Assembly (NCBI GenBank): GCA_035529735.1
Contig: DATKWE010000140.1
Location: forward strand, 1-24,220
From: JAAXQD01 sp035529735
GTDB lineage: Bacteria > Desulfobacterota > Desulfobacteria > Desulfobacterales > UBA11574
Reading direction: 5' to 3'
Length of the DNA: 24,220 nucleotides
Shown: piece after piece, positions 1-7,619 of the stretch
Position numbering within the stretch: position 1 is the first letter of the stretch
Layout of the letters: each line of letters starts with the position of its first letter
Translations under genes and position numbers: made by a program
Notes under the pieces: model-generated
What the model was told of the DNA's origin: nothing
The model's database searches: none
Seen by the model: the letters and a program-made list of their open reading frames with translations, nothing else

Positions 1-103
1 AAATTTATTAATTATTTTTATTGAATCCGTTATAGAATTTCTGAGATGTTGATTTGGGATCGGGTGTTGTCCAAATTATAAATTTAAGATATAGGGTCTG
101 TTA

Positions 104-1819
104 ATGGAAAAAGCGTGGCAAATTCTACAGCCTGATATTCATTGGGTAAAAAAACTGTGCAGAATTCTAAAATGCCATCCCGCCATTGCTTCAATCCTGG
201 TCAATCGAAAGATTTTTTCCTCGGAAGATGCCTCAAATTTCCTCAACAGTTCACTCCGCCATTTAGGCCCGCCTTTCGCCATAAAGGATATGGATGCTGC
301 GGTCGAGCGCATTTTAACTGCCATAATGCATAAAGAAAAAATTTTGATCTTTGGCGATTATGATGTTGACGGAATTACGGCCACAACCATCCTGTTGGAA
401 TTTTTCCGTTCAATCGGTGCCCACGTATCATACTATATTCCCCACAGAATCAAAGAAGGCTTCGGTCTGAAGAAAAATCATATTTCAGACCATGCATTGC
501 CAAATGGAATAAACCTCATTATCACCGTGGACTGCGGATCCGACAGCCACGAAGCAGTTGAAGCTGCCCGGAAAGCGGGAATTGATGTAATTATTACCGA
601 CCACCATATTATATCGGACATAATACCCCCTGCTGTTGCGGTTGTGAATCCCAAACGGTGTGACTGCCCATCCGGTTTTCATGATCTTGCCGGCGTTGGG
701 GTGGCCCTTTATCTGCTGATTTGTCTTCGAAAAAAACTGCGTGGCATAAATTTTTGGCAGAACCGTCCGGAACCCAATCTAAAAAGTTACTGCGATCTTG
801 TCGCCCTCGGCACCTTGGCCGACATGGTTCCACTGACCCATGAAAATCGAATACTTGCCAGGACAGGGCTCGATATAATTGCTCGAACGCATCGACCCGG
901 CTTAAAGGCACTGATGGAAATCTGTAAAACCAACAAACACGCCGTCGATACAGATGATATTGTTTTCGGCTTGGCACCCCGTTTAAACTCGGCAGGGAGG
1001 ATGGACCACGCTTCAACATCACTTGAACTTCTCACCGCCAGAGATGTCAAGACAGCAAAGAAACTTGCAAATTCACTCAACCATATGAACCAGAATCGAC
1101 GCCGCATCGAAAATGAAATTCTTATCCAGGTGCATGACCATTTAAAGAAAAATCCGCACCTGCTCCGAAAAAGCACCCTGGTCTTGGCTCGGGAAGGCTG
1201 GCACTTAGGGGTTCTGGGCATTGTCGCATCAAGAATTGTGAAAAAATATTTTCGTCCTGTTGTGCTGATCACCACGGCAGACGGTATTGGGAGAGGATCC
1301 GCCAGAAGTATTCCGGGTGTAAATTTATATAAAGGGTTGTCAGCTTGCGCAAATGATATTGAAAACTTTGGGGGGCATTCCATGGCTGCAGGTCTAGAAA
1401 TAAAAGCCAAAAATATTGAAAAATTCGAAATAAACTTTGAAAGTACCGTATGCCGCATGGCCAAACCGGATGATTTTATACCGAAAATTTTCATCGACTG
1501 TCTGCTTGATTTTGAAGATATCTCAGACAAACTCATCGATGAACTGGAATCTTTAAAACCTTTTGGGATGGGCAATAATGAACCACTTTTTATGGCCCGT
1601 AATATCAACGTTGTATCTTCAACAAGGGTCGGCAATAATCACAGACGCATGGTTTTAAATCAGGGGAAGGGAAGAACAGAAAAAACGTTTAATTCGATTC
1701 ACTTCAACGTTGATCCGGACACCCCTTTAAAGGAAAATCTTGATCAAATTGCCTTTCGACTTCGCTGGAACCACTGGAACCGAAGGAAAACCGCCCAACT
1801 TGTTATTGAAGAGACTTAA
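104..1819 (+). CDS. recJ: Single-stranded-DNA-specific exonuclease RecJ
   Basis: This is a 5'-to-3' single-strand DNA exonuclease of the DHH phosphoesterase superfamily, acting in recombinational repair and mismatch repair. The 571-residue protein has the usual RecJ length. Visible DHH-domain motifs are GDYDVDG at residues 84-90, VDCGS around 142-146 and DHH at 166-168, which supply the metal-binding aspartates and histidines. The DHHA1 domain carries GGHSMAAG near residue 423, and the remaining C-terminal part fits the RecJ OB domain. The ATG at 104 gives a full-length N-terminus; only a weak AGGG-type ribosome site precedes it. It is the first of three + strand genes, with about 108 bases before the next. 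The product is firmly assigned from motifs and length. Confidence 0.95.
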   Translation: MEKAWQILQPDIHWVKKLCRILKCHPAIASILVNRKIFSSEDASNFLNSSLRHLGPPFAIKDMDAAVERILTAIMHKEKILIFGDYDVDGITATTILLEFFRSIGAHVSYYIPHRIKEGFGLKKNHISDHALPNGINLIITVDCGSDSHEAVEAARKAGIDVIITDHHIISDIIPPAVAVVNPKRCDCPSGFHDLAGVGVALYLLICLRKKLRGINFWQNRPEPNLKSYCDLVALGTLADMVPLTHENRILARTGLDIIARTHRPGLKALMEICKTNKHAVDTDDIVFGLAPRLNSAGRMDHASTSLELLTARDVKTAKKLANSLNHMNQNRRRIENEILIQVHDHLKKNPHLLRKSTLVLAREGWHLGVLGIVASRIVKKYFRPVVLITTADGIGRGSARSIPGVNLYKGLSACANDIENFGGHSMAAGLEIKAKNIEKFEINFESTVCRMAKPDDFIPKIFIDCLLDFEDISDKLIDELESLKPFGMGNNEPLFMARNINVVSSTRVGNNHRRMVLNQGKGRTEKTFNSIHFNVDPDTPLKENLDQIAFRLRWNHWNRRKTAQLVIEET

Positions 1820-1927
1820 CCTTGGCAGAGTAAATTATTTCTCTTGCAATAGACTATTCCCGGCATTATTATTGCCACAAGAATAATAAATTTAAATATC
1901 GGATACAAATTTTAAAGGTGAAATATT

Positions 1928-2347
1928 ATGGGGAAAGTATTTCGGCCAAACAGTCGCGAATCAAAAATACTGTCAAGAATCGAGTCTTCAAAAGGATATG
2001 CCCGCAGAAAGGGCATTGAAAGTGCCCGAGACCATGTCGAACCGCTTTCTAATGCCATTGCCATGAAGCTCGTTGAGAGCAACTTGGTGGAAACCACGAA
2101 TAAAAATGTACTCGAAGAGCAGATAGCACAGTGTATAAAAAATTTAAGTTATGGTGAAGACTTTGATATCGACTATAAGATTGCGCCATTTAGACATATC
2201 ATACCGAATCCAAATGTTGTCAGTCTTTATGTTACGGCTTTTGTAATAGAGAACCTTATTAATCATAAAGTTGTGGTCGATGTTTTCGGCTCGGACGAAG
2301 AAATATATCTTTGCATAAACCGACAGGTTGTAAAATTTCTGGCCTAG
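1928..2347 (+). CDS. Conserved-looking hypothetical protein, 139 aa
   Basis: I do not recognise this family. The 139-residue protein has a basic N-terminal third (RxxSRESK, then a YARRKGIE stretch), a helical middle, and a C-terminal part with beta-like segments (VVSLYVTAF, KVVVDVFGS, EIYLCINRQVV). No signal peptide, membrane span or metal-binding cysteine set is visible. AAAGGTG sits about 8 bases before the ATG, a good ribosome site. Its TAG stop is only 2 bases before the preferred ATG (2350) of the ribonuclease Z-like gene, so the two are very likely translationally coupled. That hints at a role near RNA processing, but this is inference only. Confidence 0.8.
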   Translation: MGKVFRPNSRESKILSRIESSKGYARRKGIESARDHVEPLSNAIAMKLVESNLVETTNKNVLEEQIAQCIKNLSYGEDFDIDYKIAPFRHIIPNPNVVSLYVTAFVIENLINHKVVVDVFGSDEEIYLCINRQVVKFLA

Positions 2348-2349
2348 CC

Positions 2350-3363
2350 ATGCGCCCGTCCTTCCTTCCCCGGTTGGTGAACGGACCTTTTGATGATCCC
2401 GGTCTATTCATCCCCTTTCTTTTTGAAAAACGTGCCGTCATATTTGATCTGGGAGATATTTATTCACTTTCTGCCAAGGAGATTCTCAAGGCCCGCCACG
2501 TTTTTATTACCCATACGCATATGGATCATTTTATCGGGTTTGACCGGCTGCTTCGCCTTTTCCTTGGCCGAGACCAACACCTTTACATCTACGGCCCTGA
2601 AGGTTTTTTGAAAAATGTCGAGGGTAAGCTTGCCGCGTATTCGTGGAACCTTGTTAAAAACTACAGCAATCTTTTAGTGTTACATGTTTCCGAAGTTCAC
2701 ACCGATCATCTGTTTGCCAGAGAATACATCTGCCAAAACGGATTCATCCCCGCTTCAAAGGTTGTTAAACACCCGTTTAAAGGTCTTTTGCATCAAGAAG
2801 CTTCTTTGTCTATTTTTACCGAAATTCTCGATCACGGTATTCCCTGTCTCGGCTTTGCCGTCAAGGAACGATTTCATGTGAATATAATGAAAGACAAAGT
2901 TTCTGATCTTGGACTTGAGATCGGCCCCTGGCTGAGGGAATTAAAGCAGGCGCTGTTTAATAATAAAGATGCGGATTCAGAATTCGTGGTCGAGTACGGC
3001 AAGAAACATCCAAGAAAAAAAAGCTTTGTCCTGGGTGACCTTGCGAAGCAGATTGCACTGATAACCCCGGGTCAGAAGGTTTCATATATAGCGGATGTTG
3101 CGTACAGACAATCGAATGTGGAAAAAATTGTTGAACTCGTTAAAGATTCTGATCATCTATTTATTGAAGCAGCTTTTCTTGAAAGAGACCGGGATATTGC
3201 CGAAAAAAAATGCCATCTGACCGCCTGGCAGGCCGGCAGTATCGCGGGCAAGGCCCGGGTAAAGCAGATGACACCGTTCCATTTCTCACCCAGATATCAG
3301 GGGCAGGCCCACGTTTTGGAAAAAGAGGCCATGGATGCCTATTATGATACTTTGAATCAATAA
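2350..3363 (+). CDS. Ribonuclease Z-like metallo-beta-lactamase fold hydrolase
   Basis: This is a metallo-beta-lactamase fold protein resembling RNase Z, the endonuclease that trims tRNA 3' trailers. It carries the zinc-binding HTHMDH motif (residues 55-60 from this start). Near the C-terminus, FIEAAFLERD and FHFSPRY resemble the RNase Z positions that supply the remaining zinc ligands. At 337 residues it is close to bacterial RNase Z length, but the middle is divergent, so the substrate is not certain. The frame is open back to an ATG at 2311 inside the upstream gene. I prefer ATG 2350 because it lies 2 bases after the upstream stop and gives an N-terminus leading directly into the fold. The gene appears coupled to the 139-residue hypothetical. 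Confidence 0.8.
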   Translation: MRPSFLPRLVNGPFDDPGLFIPFLFEKRAVIFDLGDIYSLSAKEILKARHVFITHTHMDHFIGFDRLLRLFLGRDQHLYIYGPEGFLKNVEGKLAAYSWNLVKNYSNLLVLHVSEVHTDHLFAREYICQNGFIPASKVVKHPFKGLLHQEASLSIFTEILDHGIPCLGFAVKERFHVNIMKDKVSDLGLEIGPWLRELKQALFNNKDADSEFVVEYGKKHPRKKSFVLGDLAKQIALITPGQKVSYIADVAYRQSNVEKIVELVKDSDHLFIEAAFLERDRDIAEKKCHLTAWQAGSIAGKARVKQMTPFHFSPRYQGQAHVLEKEAMDAYYDTLNQ

Positions 3364-3839
3364 AGATATGATTCGAGTTTCGCATCCTTTGACTTAGGCT
3401 GAAGCCTTATTTTGCCAGGCCGATCAACAAGGTTATTTCGGTCATTACCCTCCTTAAAAATCTCTCTAAGTTCAATGCCATGTCAAAGGTGCAGTGTGTG
3501 CTCCGGCCACGTCTATCCTTGCTTTTCCCGGCATAATAACAGCTTGAAGCAAAAGTGACGCCAGAAGAAAAGATAAATTGTACGACCGTCCTAAAGCGCT
3601 TGCCTGGGGATTCTGATAATATTCTCCTGTCAGGTTTGGGTGGAGCTGTGATCTGAAACAAATATCTTAAAAGGAAGAACGGTGAAAATCAGGGGATACG
3701 GAAGGCATGTCACAGCATGATGTCATAGCTTGTCACAGCTCCGTGTCACAGTATGTCGCGCCTAATCACTTCCAACGGCGCTTCACAGCATTTTCATCAG
3801 CATTCAAAATCTGACCCAGGTGTCTTTTTTTGAACCAGC
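3364..3839. other. Intergenic region with short repeats, no convincing gene
   Basis: This 476-base stretch lies between the ends of two convergent genes. An 84-codon minus-strand frame (3407-3661) has no recognisable product and no good ribosome site, and I do not call it a gene. The right half holds a degenerate tandem repeat (3708-3762). At 3801-3824 is a CAAAATCTGACCC...GGTGTC segment of a kind I associate with ends of small mobile or REP-associated elements in related genomes. No strong terminator is visible for either flanking gene. Confidence 0.6.
3708..3762. repeat. Degenerate 23-bp tandem repeat built on TGTCACAG
   Basis: The octamer TGTCAYAG starts at 3708, 3721, 3731 and 3744, and TGTCGCG starts at 3754. 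The spacing alternates 13, 10, 13, 10, so the larger period is 23 bases with about two copies plus a partial third. Copies differ at several positions outside the core. It could be an array of protein-binding half-sites or simple slipped-strand duplication. Confidence 0.6.
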
Positions 3840-5426
3840 TCATTCGACTTGAATAATTTCGATTTTATTTTTTGGACAGAGTTCATAGAGATCCGGACGC
3901 ATGTCATGCAGCGGTCGAACCGTCGCCACATGCCGCTGCTGCGATAGTGAAGAAAGGGCAAGTTCAGATACGACAACCGCTTCTACATTGGGGTCAGCTT
4001 CTCCTTCTATTCCCTTTTCCGGGAAGGAAAAATCACTGGGGGTAAGAATAGCTGCCTGGCTGTAATTCAAAAAGGAACCGGATTGGGTTAGCATGTTGCC
4101 GACACTTCCTGTCATCACCACATAAATAAAGTTTTCCACAGCTCGGGCCTGGGCGCAATGCCTCACACGGTAGTAGGCCTTTTTTTCTTCGGTGTAACAA
4201 GGCACGAAAATGATTTCCGCCCCGGCAAGAGTCAGGAGGCGCGATGCCTCCGGAAACTCGATATCATAGCATACCTGGATCGCAATTCTGGCCAGAGGCG
4301 TGCGGAAAATCCGGATTGCTGTCCCCGGTTCGATTCCACCTTCATTGCGCTCCACCGGCGTAATGTGAAGCTTTTCCTGGGTATAGACATTGCCGGTCGG
4401 TGTGAACAGGTGGGCTGTGTTGTAATATTTGCCGTCCCTCAATACCGGATGGGAACCGCCGATAATATAAATGTTATACTTCTGCGCGAATCGTTTAAAC
4501 ATATTGACGTATCGATCCGTATAGCCGGCAAGTTTCTCGGCGGCCTCCTTCATGGAGAGGTGTTTTATAAAACTTAAAAGCTGGTAAGTAAAGTACTCCG
4601 GAAACAGCAGGAAGTGGCAATGATAGGAATCCGCCGAATCGACAAAAAATTCAACTGAACGTTCAAGGTCTTCAAAAGACTGGATAGCCCGCATGTGATA
4701 TTGGGCCGCGCACACCCTGACCCTGCGGGCCTGAATTTTGGGAAACACGGCCGAAGATATCTTTTTTTTGGCCACGTTAAAATCAGGGTTGAGCATAACA
4801 AGGAATGTCGAGTAATTCAAACTGGAACGGTCGATTGTGATGTCGAGTTGAACCTTTTTGACGTGGAATCCGGCTTTCAGGTGGGCGTTCAAGGCAGCGT
4901 CCTGCAATTCTCCGTTCGTCACCTTTTCCACATATTGTTCAGCTGTCATTTTTCCCGCGTAATTTCTATATCCGGACAACCTTCCGTAGGCAATCATCTG
5001 TCTCAGATTGTACCTTTTCAGGACGTTTCGCCGCCGCTTATACAGCAACATGGCGACGCCACGGCGCTGATAGTCCGGATGGACGGCAATATCGGCACCG
5101 TAAAGGGTGTCGCCGTCCTGGTTGTGCGTGCTGAACGTGCCGGCCCCGGTCAGCTCATCCACGTCGTACCAGAAATCATCATCGATGCTGACAATCATGC
5201 AGGTGGCGTACCCGATGATTTTTTTGCCGCAGACGGCCACAAACTGCCCTTGGGGAAACGCGGCGAACTGCATTTCGTAATGGCGTTCCGTGAATATATA
5301 TTCTTCGGGATAGTCGTGGTATGTTGCCCTGCTGCACGCGATGATCTCCGGAATGTCTTCACGCCGCCACCTTCGGGTCGTTATTTTTGTGTTTGGTTTG
5401 CTCAAGATATCGCTCCTTGATCTCAT
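3840..5426 (-). CDS. Bifunctional GNAT acetyltransferase / carbon-nitrogen hydrolase (nitrilase family)
   Basis: This is a two-domain fusion. Residues about 15-200 form a GNAT N-acetyltransferase domain with the acetyl-CoA-binding segment HPDYQRRGVAMLLY (QRRGVA at 120-125). Residues about 235-510 form a nitrilase/amidase domain with the full Glu-Lys-Cys triad: Glu277 in LLFPEYFT, Lys352 in YTQEKLHITP, Cys386 in IQVCYDIEFPE. The same fusion is known from other bacteria; its substrate is not established from sequence. It may acetylate an amine and hydrolyse an amide of a related small molecule. The ATG at 5426 lacks a clear ribosome site. An in-frame TTG at 5405 follows AAGGAG by 7 bases and may be the real start, giving 521 residues. 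The gene is monocistronic here, with 1.3 kb of non-coding DNA upstream. Confidence 0.92.
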   Translation of the reverse strand: MRSRSDILSKPNTKITTRRWRREDIPEIIACSRATYHDYPEEYIFTERHYEMQFAAFPQGQFVAVCGKKIIGYATCMIVSIDDDFWYDVDELTGAGTFSTHNQDGDTLYGADIAVHPDYQRRGVAMLLYKRRRNVLKRYNLRQMIAYGRLSGYRNYAGKMTAEQYVEKVTNGELQDAALNAHLKAGFHVKKVQLDITIDRSSLNYSTFLVMLNPDFNVAKKKISSAVFPKIQARRVRVCAAQYHMRAIQSFEDLERSVEFFVDSADSYHCHFLLFPEYFTYQLLSFIKHLSMKEAAEKLAGYTDRYVNMFKRFAQKYNIYIIGGSHPVLRDGKYYNTAHLFTPTGNVYTQEKLHITPVERNEGGIEPGTAIRIFRTPLARIAIQVCYDIEFPEASRLLTLAGAEIIFVPCYTEEKKAYYRVRHCAQARAVENFIYVVMTGSVGNMLTQSGSFLNYSQAAILTPSDFSFPEKGIEGEADPNVEAVVVSELALSSLSQQRHVATVRPLHDMRPDLYELCPKNKIEIIQVE

Positions 5427-5602
5427 GGTTAGTTGCCATGACCCACTGCATTACCACTCTCGGTCCCGGCGGTTTCCCTGATCCCGCGGCTATGCGAATG
5501 TTTGCTCACGGATAACTTAATCATGTTGTCTGAACGAGCCTGCAATTTAGCCGATTGTGATACTATCAATTCATGGAGAATGTTGGTACCGGTGATGCTG
5601 AT

Positions 5603-5621
5603 ACCAAACCTCAAGTTTGGT
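5603..5621. repeat. Inverted repeat, 7-bp arms
   Basis: ACCAAAC at 5603-5609 and GTTTGGT at 5615-5621 are perfect inverted copies with a 5-base spacer. No T-tract follows on either strand, so it is not a canonical terminator. It lies about 180 bases upstream of the acetyltransferase-nitrilase start and could be an operator or a hairpin in a repeat remnant. Confidence 0.45.
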
Positions 5622-6542
5622 CCTTGTAGGGTACATTGAGAGTAACCAAGGTTCCGGTAAAGTTTTGATATCCATAGACTCAGAAAAAAATTGGTATAAT
5701 TGTTTAGCTGAATTTTGCCTTGAAATCAACTTAGATAAAAGTACATGTTTCAAAGTGATATGGCAAGCGTTTCTGGACCATGCTAAGGTATGATCCGACA
5801 TAGGGAAAAAACCATACTAAAATCGTGTCAATGAAATTGCAGATTAGCCTGGGGAAATACACACTTTTTTGAGCCCTAATTTATTGTGTCATGCGTGCCT
5901 AAGGGTGAAATTCAGAAGGGATGTAAATTTGTTGGATGTGCTGACCCAATATGAAATTTTTGGATTTTGTAGATTGGGTTTAAATCGGCTGGGCGCAGAT
6001 TATTGAGAACCTCCCAAAAATCTGACTTGTCAAAACCTTTGATCGCTTGTGGAAATCCCAGGATATCAGCCGGCCGGAAAATCTGTGATAAGTCTGACTC
6101 TTGGCCCTGATTGCATATCTGCAATTTTCAATAGGGCAGCTCCATTTTCGGGGGTTTGCCTTTTTTTGCAATTTTGTAAGAAATAGGATATATGTATCGA
6201 ACAGGACTCGGTTTCAGGTTGTACTTATGGCAAGAAACATGTAATTTTCGAAAAATAAAACATCAATTATATATTTAGCATTTTCGTTTATTGACCAAAC
6301 TTTTTTTGATTAAATTATCATGCAATTCGCCCTTTATTTTCTATTGCCTAAATTACTCAATATGTAATGAAGCTCCTCGCATTAAGTGAGCGGGGTATTT
6401 AAAAATCATAAAAAAGGAATAATAATTGTGGTATTTTCCCGCATTTTATTGTGTTGATTCCCAAAAAGTTGAGCTAACTACTTGAAATCTAACGGAGCGA
6501 ATTAATTTTTTAATTTTGTATGATTTTGCTTTACAAATAGGG

Positions 6543-6548
6543 TATAAA
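6543..6548 (+). promoter_or_regulatory. Possible -10 element (TATAAA) for the riboswitch transcript
   Basis: TATAAA lies about 23 bases before the first paired base of the aptamer, which would place the transcript start near 6555 and leave a short leader. No good -35 hexamer is present at 16-18 bases spacing, so an activator or another sigma factor may be needed, or the call may be wrong. Confidence 0.25.
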
Positions 6549-6570
6549 TTTAGTAAAAATATGCAATATA

Positions 6571-6637
6571 AAGGCAAACCAGTCATAAGGCTGGAACGGA
6601 AAGCTACCGATCTTAAAATGGATAGTCGGGTTAACTT
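6571..6637 (+). promoter_or_regulatory. GEMM-I / cyclic-di-GMP-I-like riboswitch aptamer
   Basis: The segment follows the GEMM-I order: GGCAAACC (6573-6580), a hairpin, AACGGAAAGC (6595-6604), a second hairpin, and CGGGTT (6627-6632). The first hairpin is six pairs (6579-6584 with 6589-6594) closed by an ATAA loop where the family usually has a GNRA tetraloop. The second pairs CCGA (6607-6610) with TCGG (6626-6629). The closing helix pairs 6571-6577 with 6631-6637, with two internal mismatches. By alignment from memory with the Vibrio Vc2 RNA, the ligand-contacting G20, A47 and C92 correspond to G6573, A6600 and C6635, all retained. G at the first site favours c-di-GMP over the cGAMP-selective subclass. 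The domain lies 92 bases before a PEP-CTERM gene, a typical GEMM target. The weakened closing helix and the unusual loop are the main doubts. Confidence 0.8.
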
Positions 6638-6664
6638 GTGATGATAGTTAATTCGGCTTTTTTT
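6625..6664 (+). terminator. Intrinsic terminator overlapping the riboswitch (expression platform)
   Basis: Bases 6625-6636 pair with 6646-6657 to form a 12-pair stem (three G-U pairs) with a 9-base loop, followed by seven T at 6658-6664. The left arm uses the same bases (6626-6637) that close the aptamer's second hairpin and its P1 helix. The two structures are therefore mutually exclusive. Ligand-bound aptamer should block the terminator and allow read-through into the gene at 6729, so an ON switch is predicted. Confidence 0.8.
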
Positions 6665-6728
6665 CTGCATTCAGTTAATCATAAATAATTTATCAAATAA
6701 CCGTTTTCGTGCCTCCTGGAGGTGTAAC

Positions 6729-7448
6729 ATGAAGAAATTATTTTTATGCGTTTTAATTTTATGCTTTTCCGTGTTAATGTTGAGTAGTGCGGCATCCGCC
6801 GTTCCCTTGCTGCAGTTGGACGCTTCAAACGGATGGTACTACAGTGGCCCTAGTGGTATTTATGATACTGAAACTATTATAGCTCAAGATGATGCCTTTA
6901 CACTGTATGCACTACTTACTCCAAATGGACAAACAACCTTTAATGACTATAATAAACAGTATTTTATTTCTATGGCGGTTTGGCTACCTACTAGCTCTGC
7001 GCCTAATTTCGGTTCATTTACCTTTAACGGCACTACAATTAATGATGGTTCTCTAACAACAGGAAAACCTCTGAACCTGCCTTCGCATGGCGTATTTGAC
7101 ACCCTTTATTATGAATATGATTTTTTCTTTGATATTAACCATACCGTTGGGACCTATAATACTCAAGACAATCCCGGTGGATTCGGAACGTTCCCTGGAT
7201 CCGATACTTGGTATGCTAGTTTCGATGTTGATACCTCAGGGCTAGCTTCTGATTATAAAATTCACTTTGACCTCTATAGTAAAATTTATAATGACAATAA
7301 GGGGGTTTGGGAAATAGACAAATTCGCTCCTTTTTCGCATGATGTTCAGAGCAATGGAGCCTCTGTCCCTGAACCAGCCACTATGTTCCTTTTAGGGTCC
7401 GGGGTTCTCTTTCTTGGAGTGTTTGGACGCAAAAGATTTAAAAAGTAG
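6729..7448 (+). CDS. PEP-CTERM sorting-domain exported protein
   Basis: This 239-residue secreted protein starts with a Sec signal peptide (Lys-Lys, hydrophobic core, cleavage likely after ASA at about residue 24). It ends with a PEP-CTERM sorting signal: VPEPAT at 213-218, a hydrophobic stretch, and a basic tail ending RKRFKK. Such tails are recognised by an exosortase, which cleaves near the PEP motif for surface or extracellular-matrix export. No exosortase gene lies in this window. The mature part is rich in Asn, Tyr, Thr, Ser, Gly and Phe with predicted beta character and no catalytic motif I recognise, fitting a structural or adhesive matrix protein. GGAGGTG precedes the ATG by 5 bases. 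Expression is predicted to depend on the upstream cyclic-dinucleotide riboswitch. GC is lower than in neighbouring genes. Confidence 0.92.
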   Translation: MKKLFLCVLILCFSVLMLSSAASAVPLLQLDASNGWYYSGPSGIYDTETIIAQDDAFTLYALLTPNGQTTFNDYNKQYFISMAVWLPTSSAPNFGSFTFNGTTINDGSLTTGKPLNLPSHGVFDTLYYEYDFFFDINHTVGTYNTQDNPGGFGTFPGSDTWYASFDVDTSGLASDYKIHFDLYSKIYNDNKGVWEIDKFAPFSHDVQSNGASVPEPATMFLLGSGVLFLGVFGRKRFKK

Positions 7449-7454
7449 TTTGCC

Positions 7455-7604
7455 ATGAACGCTCCATTGCCCGATAAAGGTGGCAGGCGCTTAGGTATTG
7501 AAAGGCGTCAATTCTCATATGACCAGTATATTCCTGAACGAAGATGTGGCAAGGATCGAAGAAGTGAGCTTGATAGAAGACTAAAACCAAGAACATCAAA
7601 ATAA
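7455..7604 (+). CDS. Small Arg-rich ERR/DRR-repeat protein, 49 aa
   Basis: A 49-codon frame begins 6 bases after the PEP-CTERM stop and ends 15 bases before a strong terminator, so it is likely the second gene of that transcript. The protein is very basic, with repeated Glu/Asp-Arg-Arg units: GIERRQFSY, IPERRCG, KDRRSEL, LDRRLK. I recall similar short ERR/DRR proteins from other deltaproteobacteria, with no known function. There is no signal peptide, and no strong ribosome site, so translation may depend on coupling. Its position suggests a role tied to the exported protein or its regulation, but nothing in the sequence proves this. Confidence 0.6.
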   Translation: MNAPLPDKGGRRLGIERRQFSYDQYIPERRCGKDRRSELDRRLKPRTSK

Positions 7605-7619
7605 TAACAAAGATTTTTT

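Larger units (their letters stand above)
5427..6570. other. Long AT-rich intergenic region
   Basis: About 1.1 kb holds no frame I can support. Short minus-strand frames exist (5571-5801 and 5912-6124), but none has a recognisable domain or a good ribosome site. A perfect 7-bp inverted repeat with a 5-base loop, ACCAAAC/GTTTGGT, lies at 5603-5621, with a possible outer GTACC/GGTAC pair (5586-5590 with 5630-5634). A smaller ATTGCA/TGCAAT hairpin lies near 6109-6124. The region probably contains the upstream regulatory DNA of the fusion gene on the minus strand and the promoter of the riboswitch unit on the plus strand, plus possible degraded repeats. Confidence 0.55.

Noticed and set aside
787..1635. 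282-codon minus-strand frame
   Set aside because: Antisense shadow of recJ; low-complexity Ser/Arg-rich translation with no domain.
3407..3661. 84-codon minus-strand frame
   Set aside because: No recognisable domain, no clear ribosome site, and it lies in a gap with repeats; not supported as a gene.
4695..5420. 241-codon plus-strand frame
   Set aside because: It is antisense to the acetyltransferase-nitrilase fusion, which has intact motifs; a shadow frame.
5571..5801. 76-codon minus-strand frame upstream of the fusion gene
   Set aside because: It contains the inverted repeat at 5603-5621 in its coding part and shows no domain or start signal; likely chance or repeat-derived.
6371..6400. 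Imperfect hairpin CTCCTCGC...GTGAGCGGGG
   Set aside because: Needs G-U pairs and a bulge and is not followed by a clear T-tract; too weak to call a terminator.
6446..6670. 74-codon minus-strand frame
   Set aside because: It is antisense to the riboswitch and terminator, whose structure explains this sequence better.
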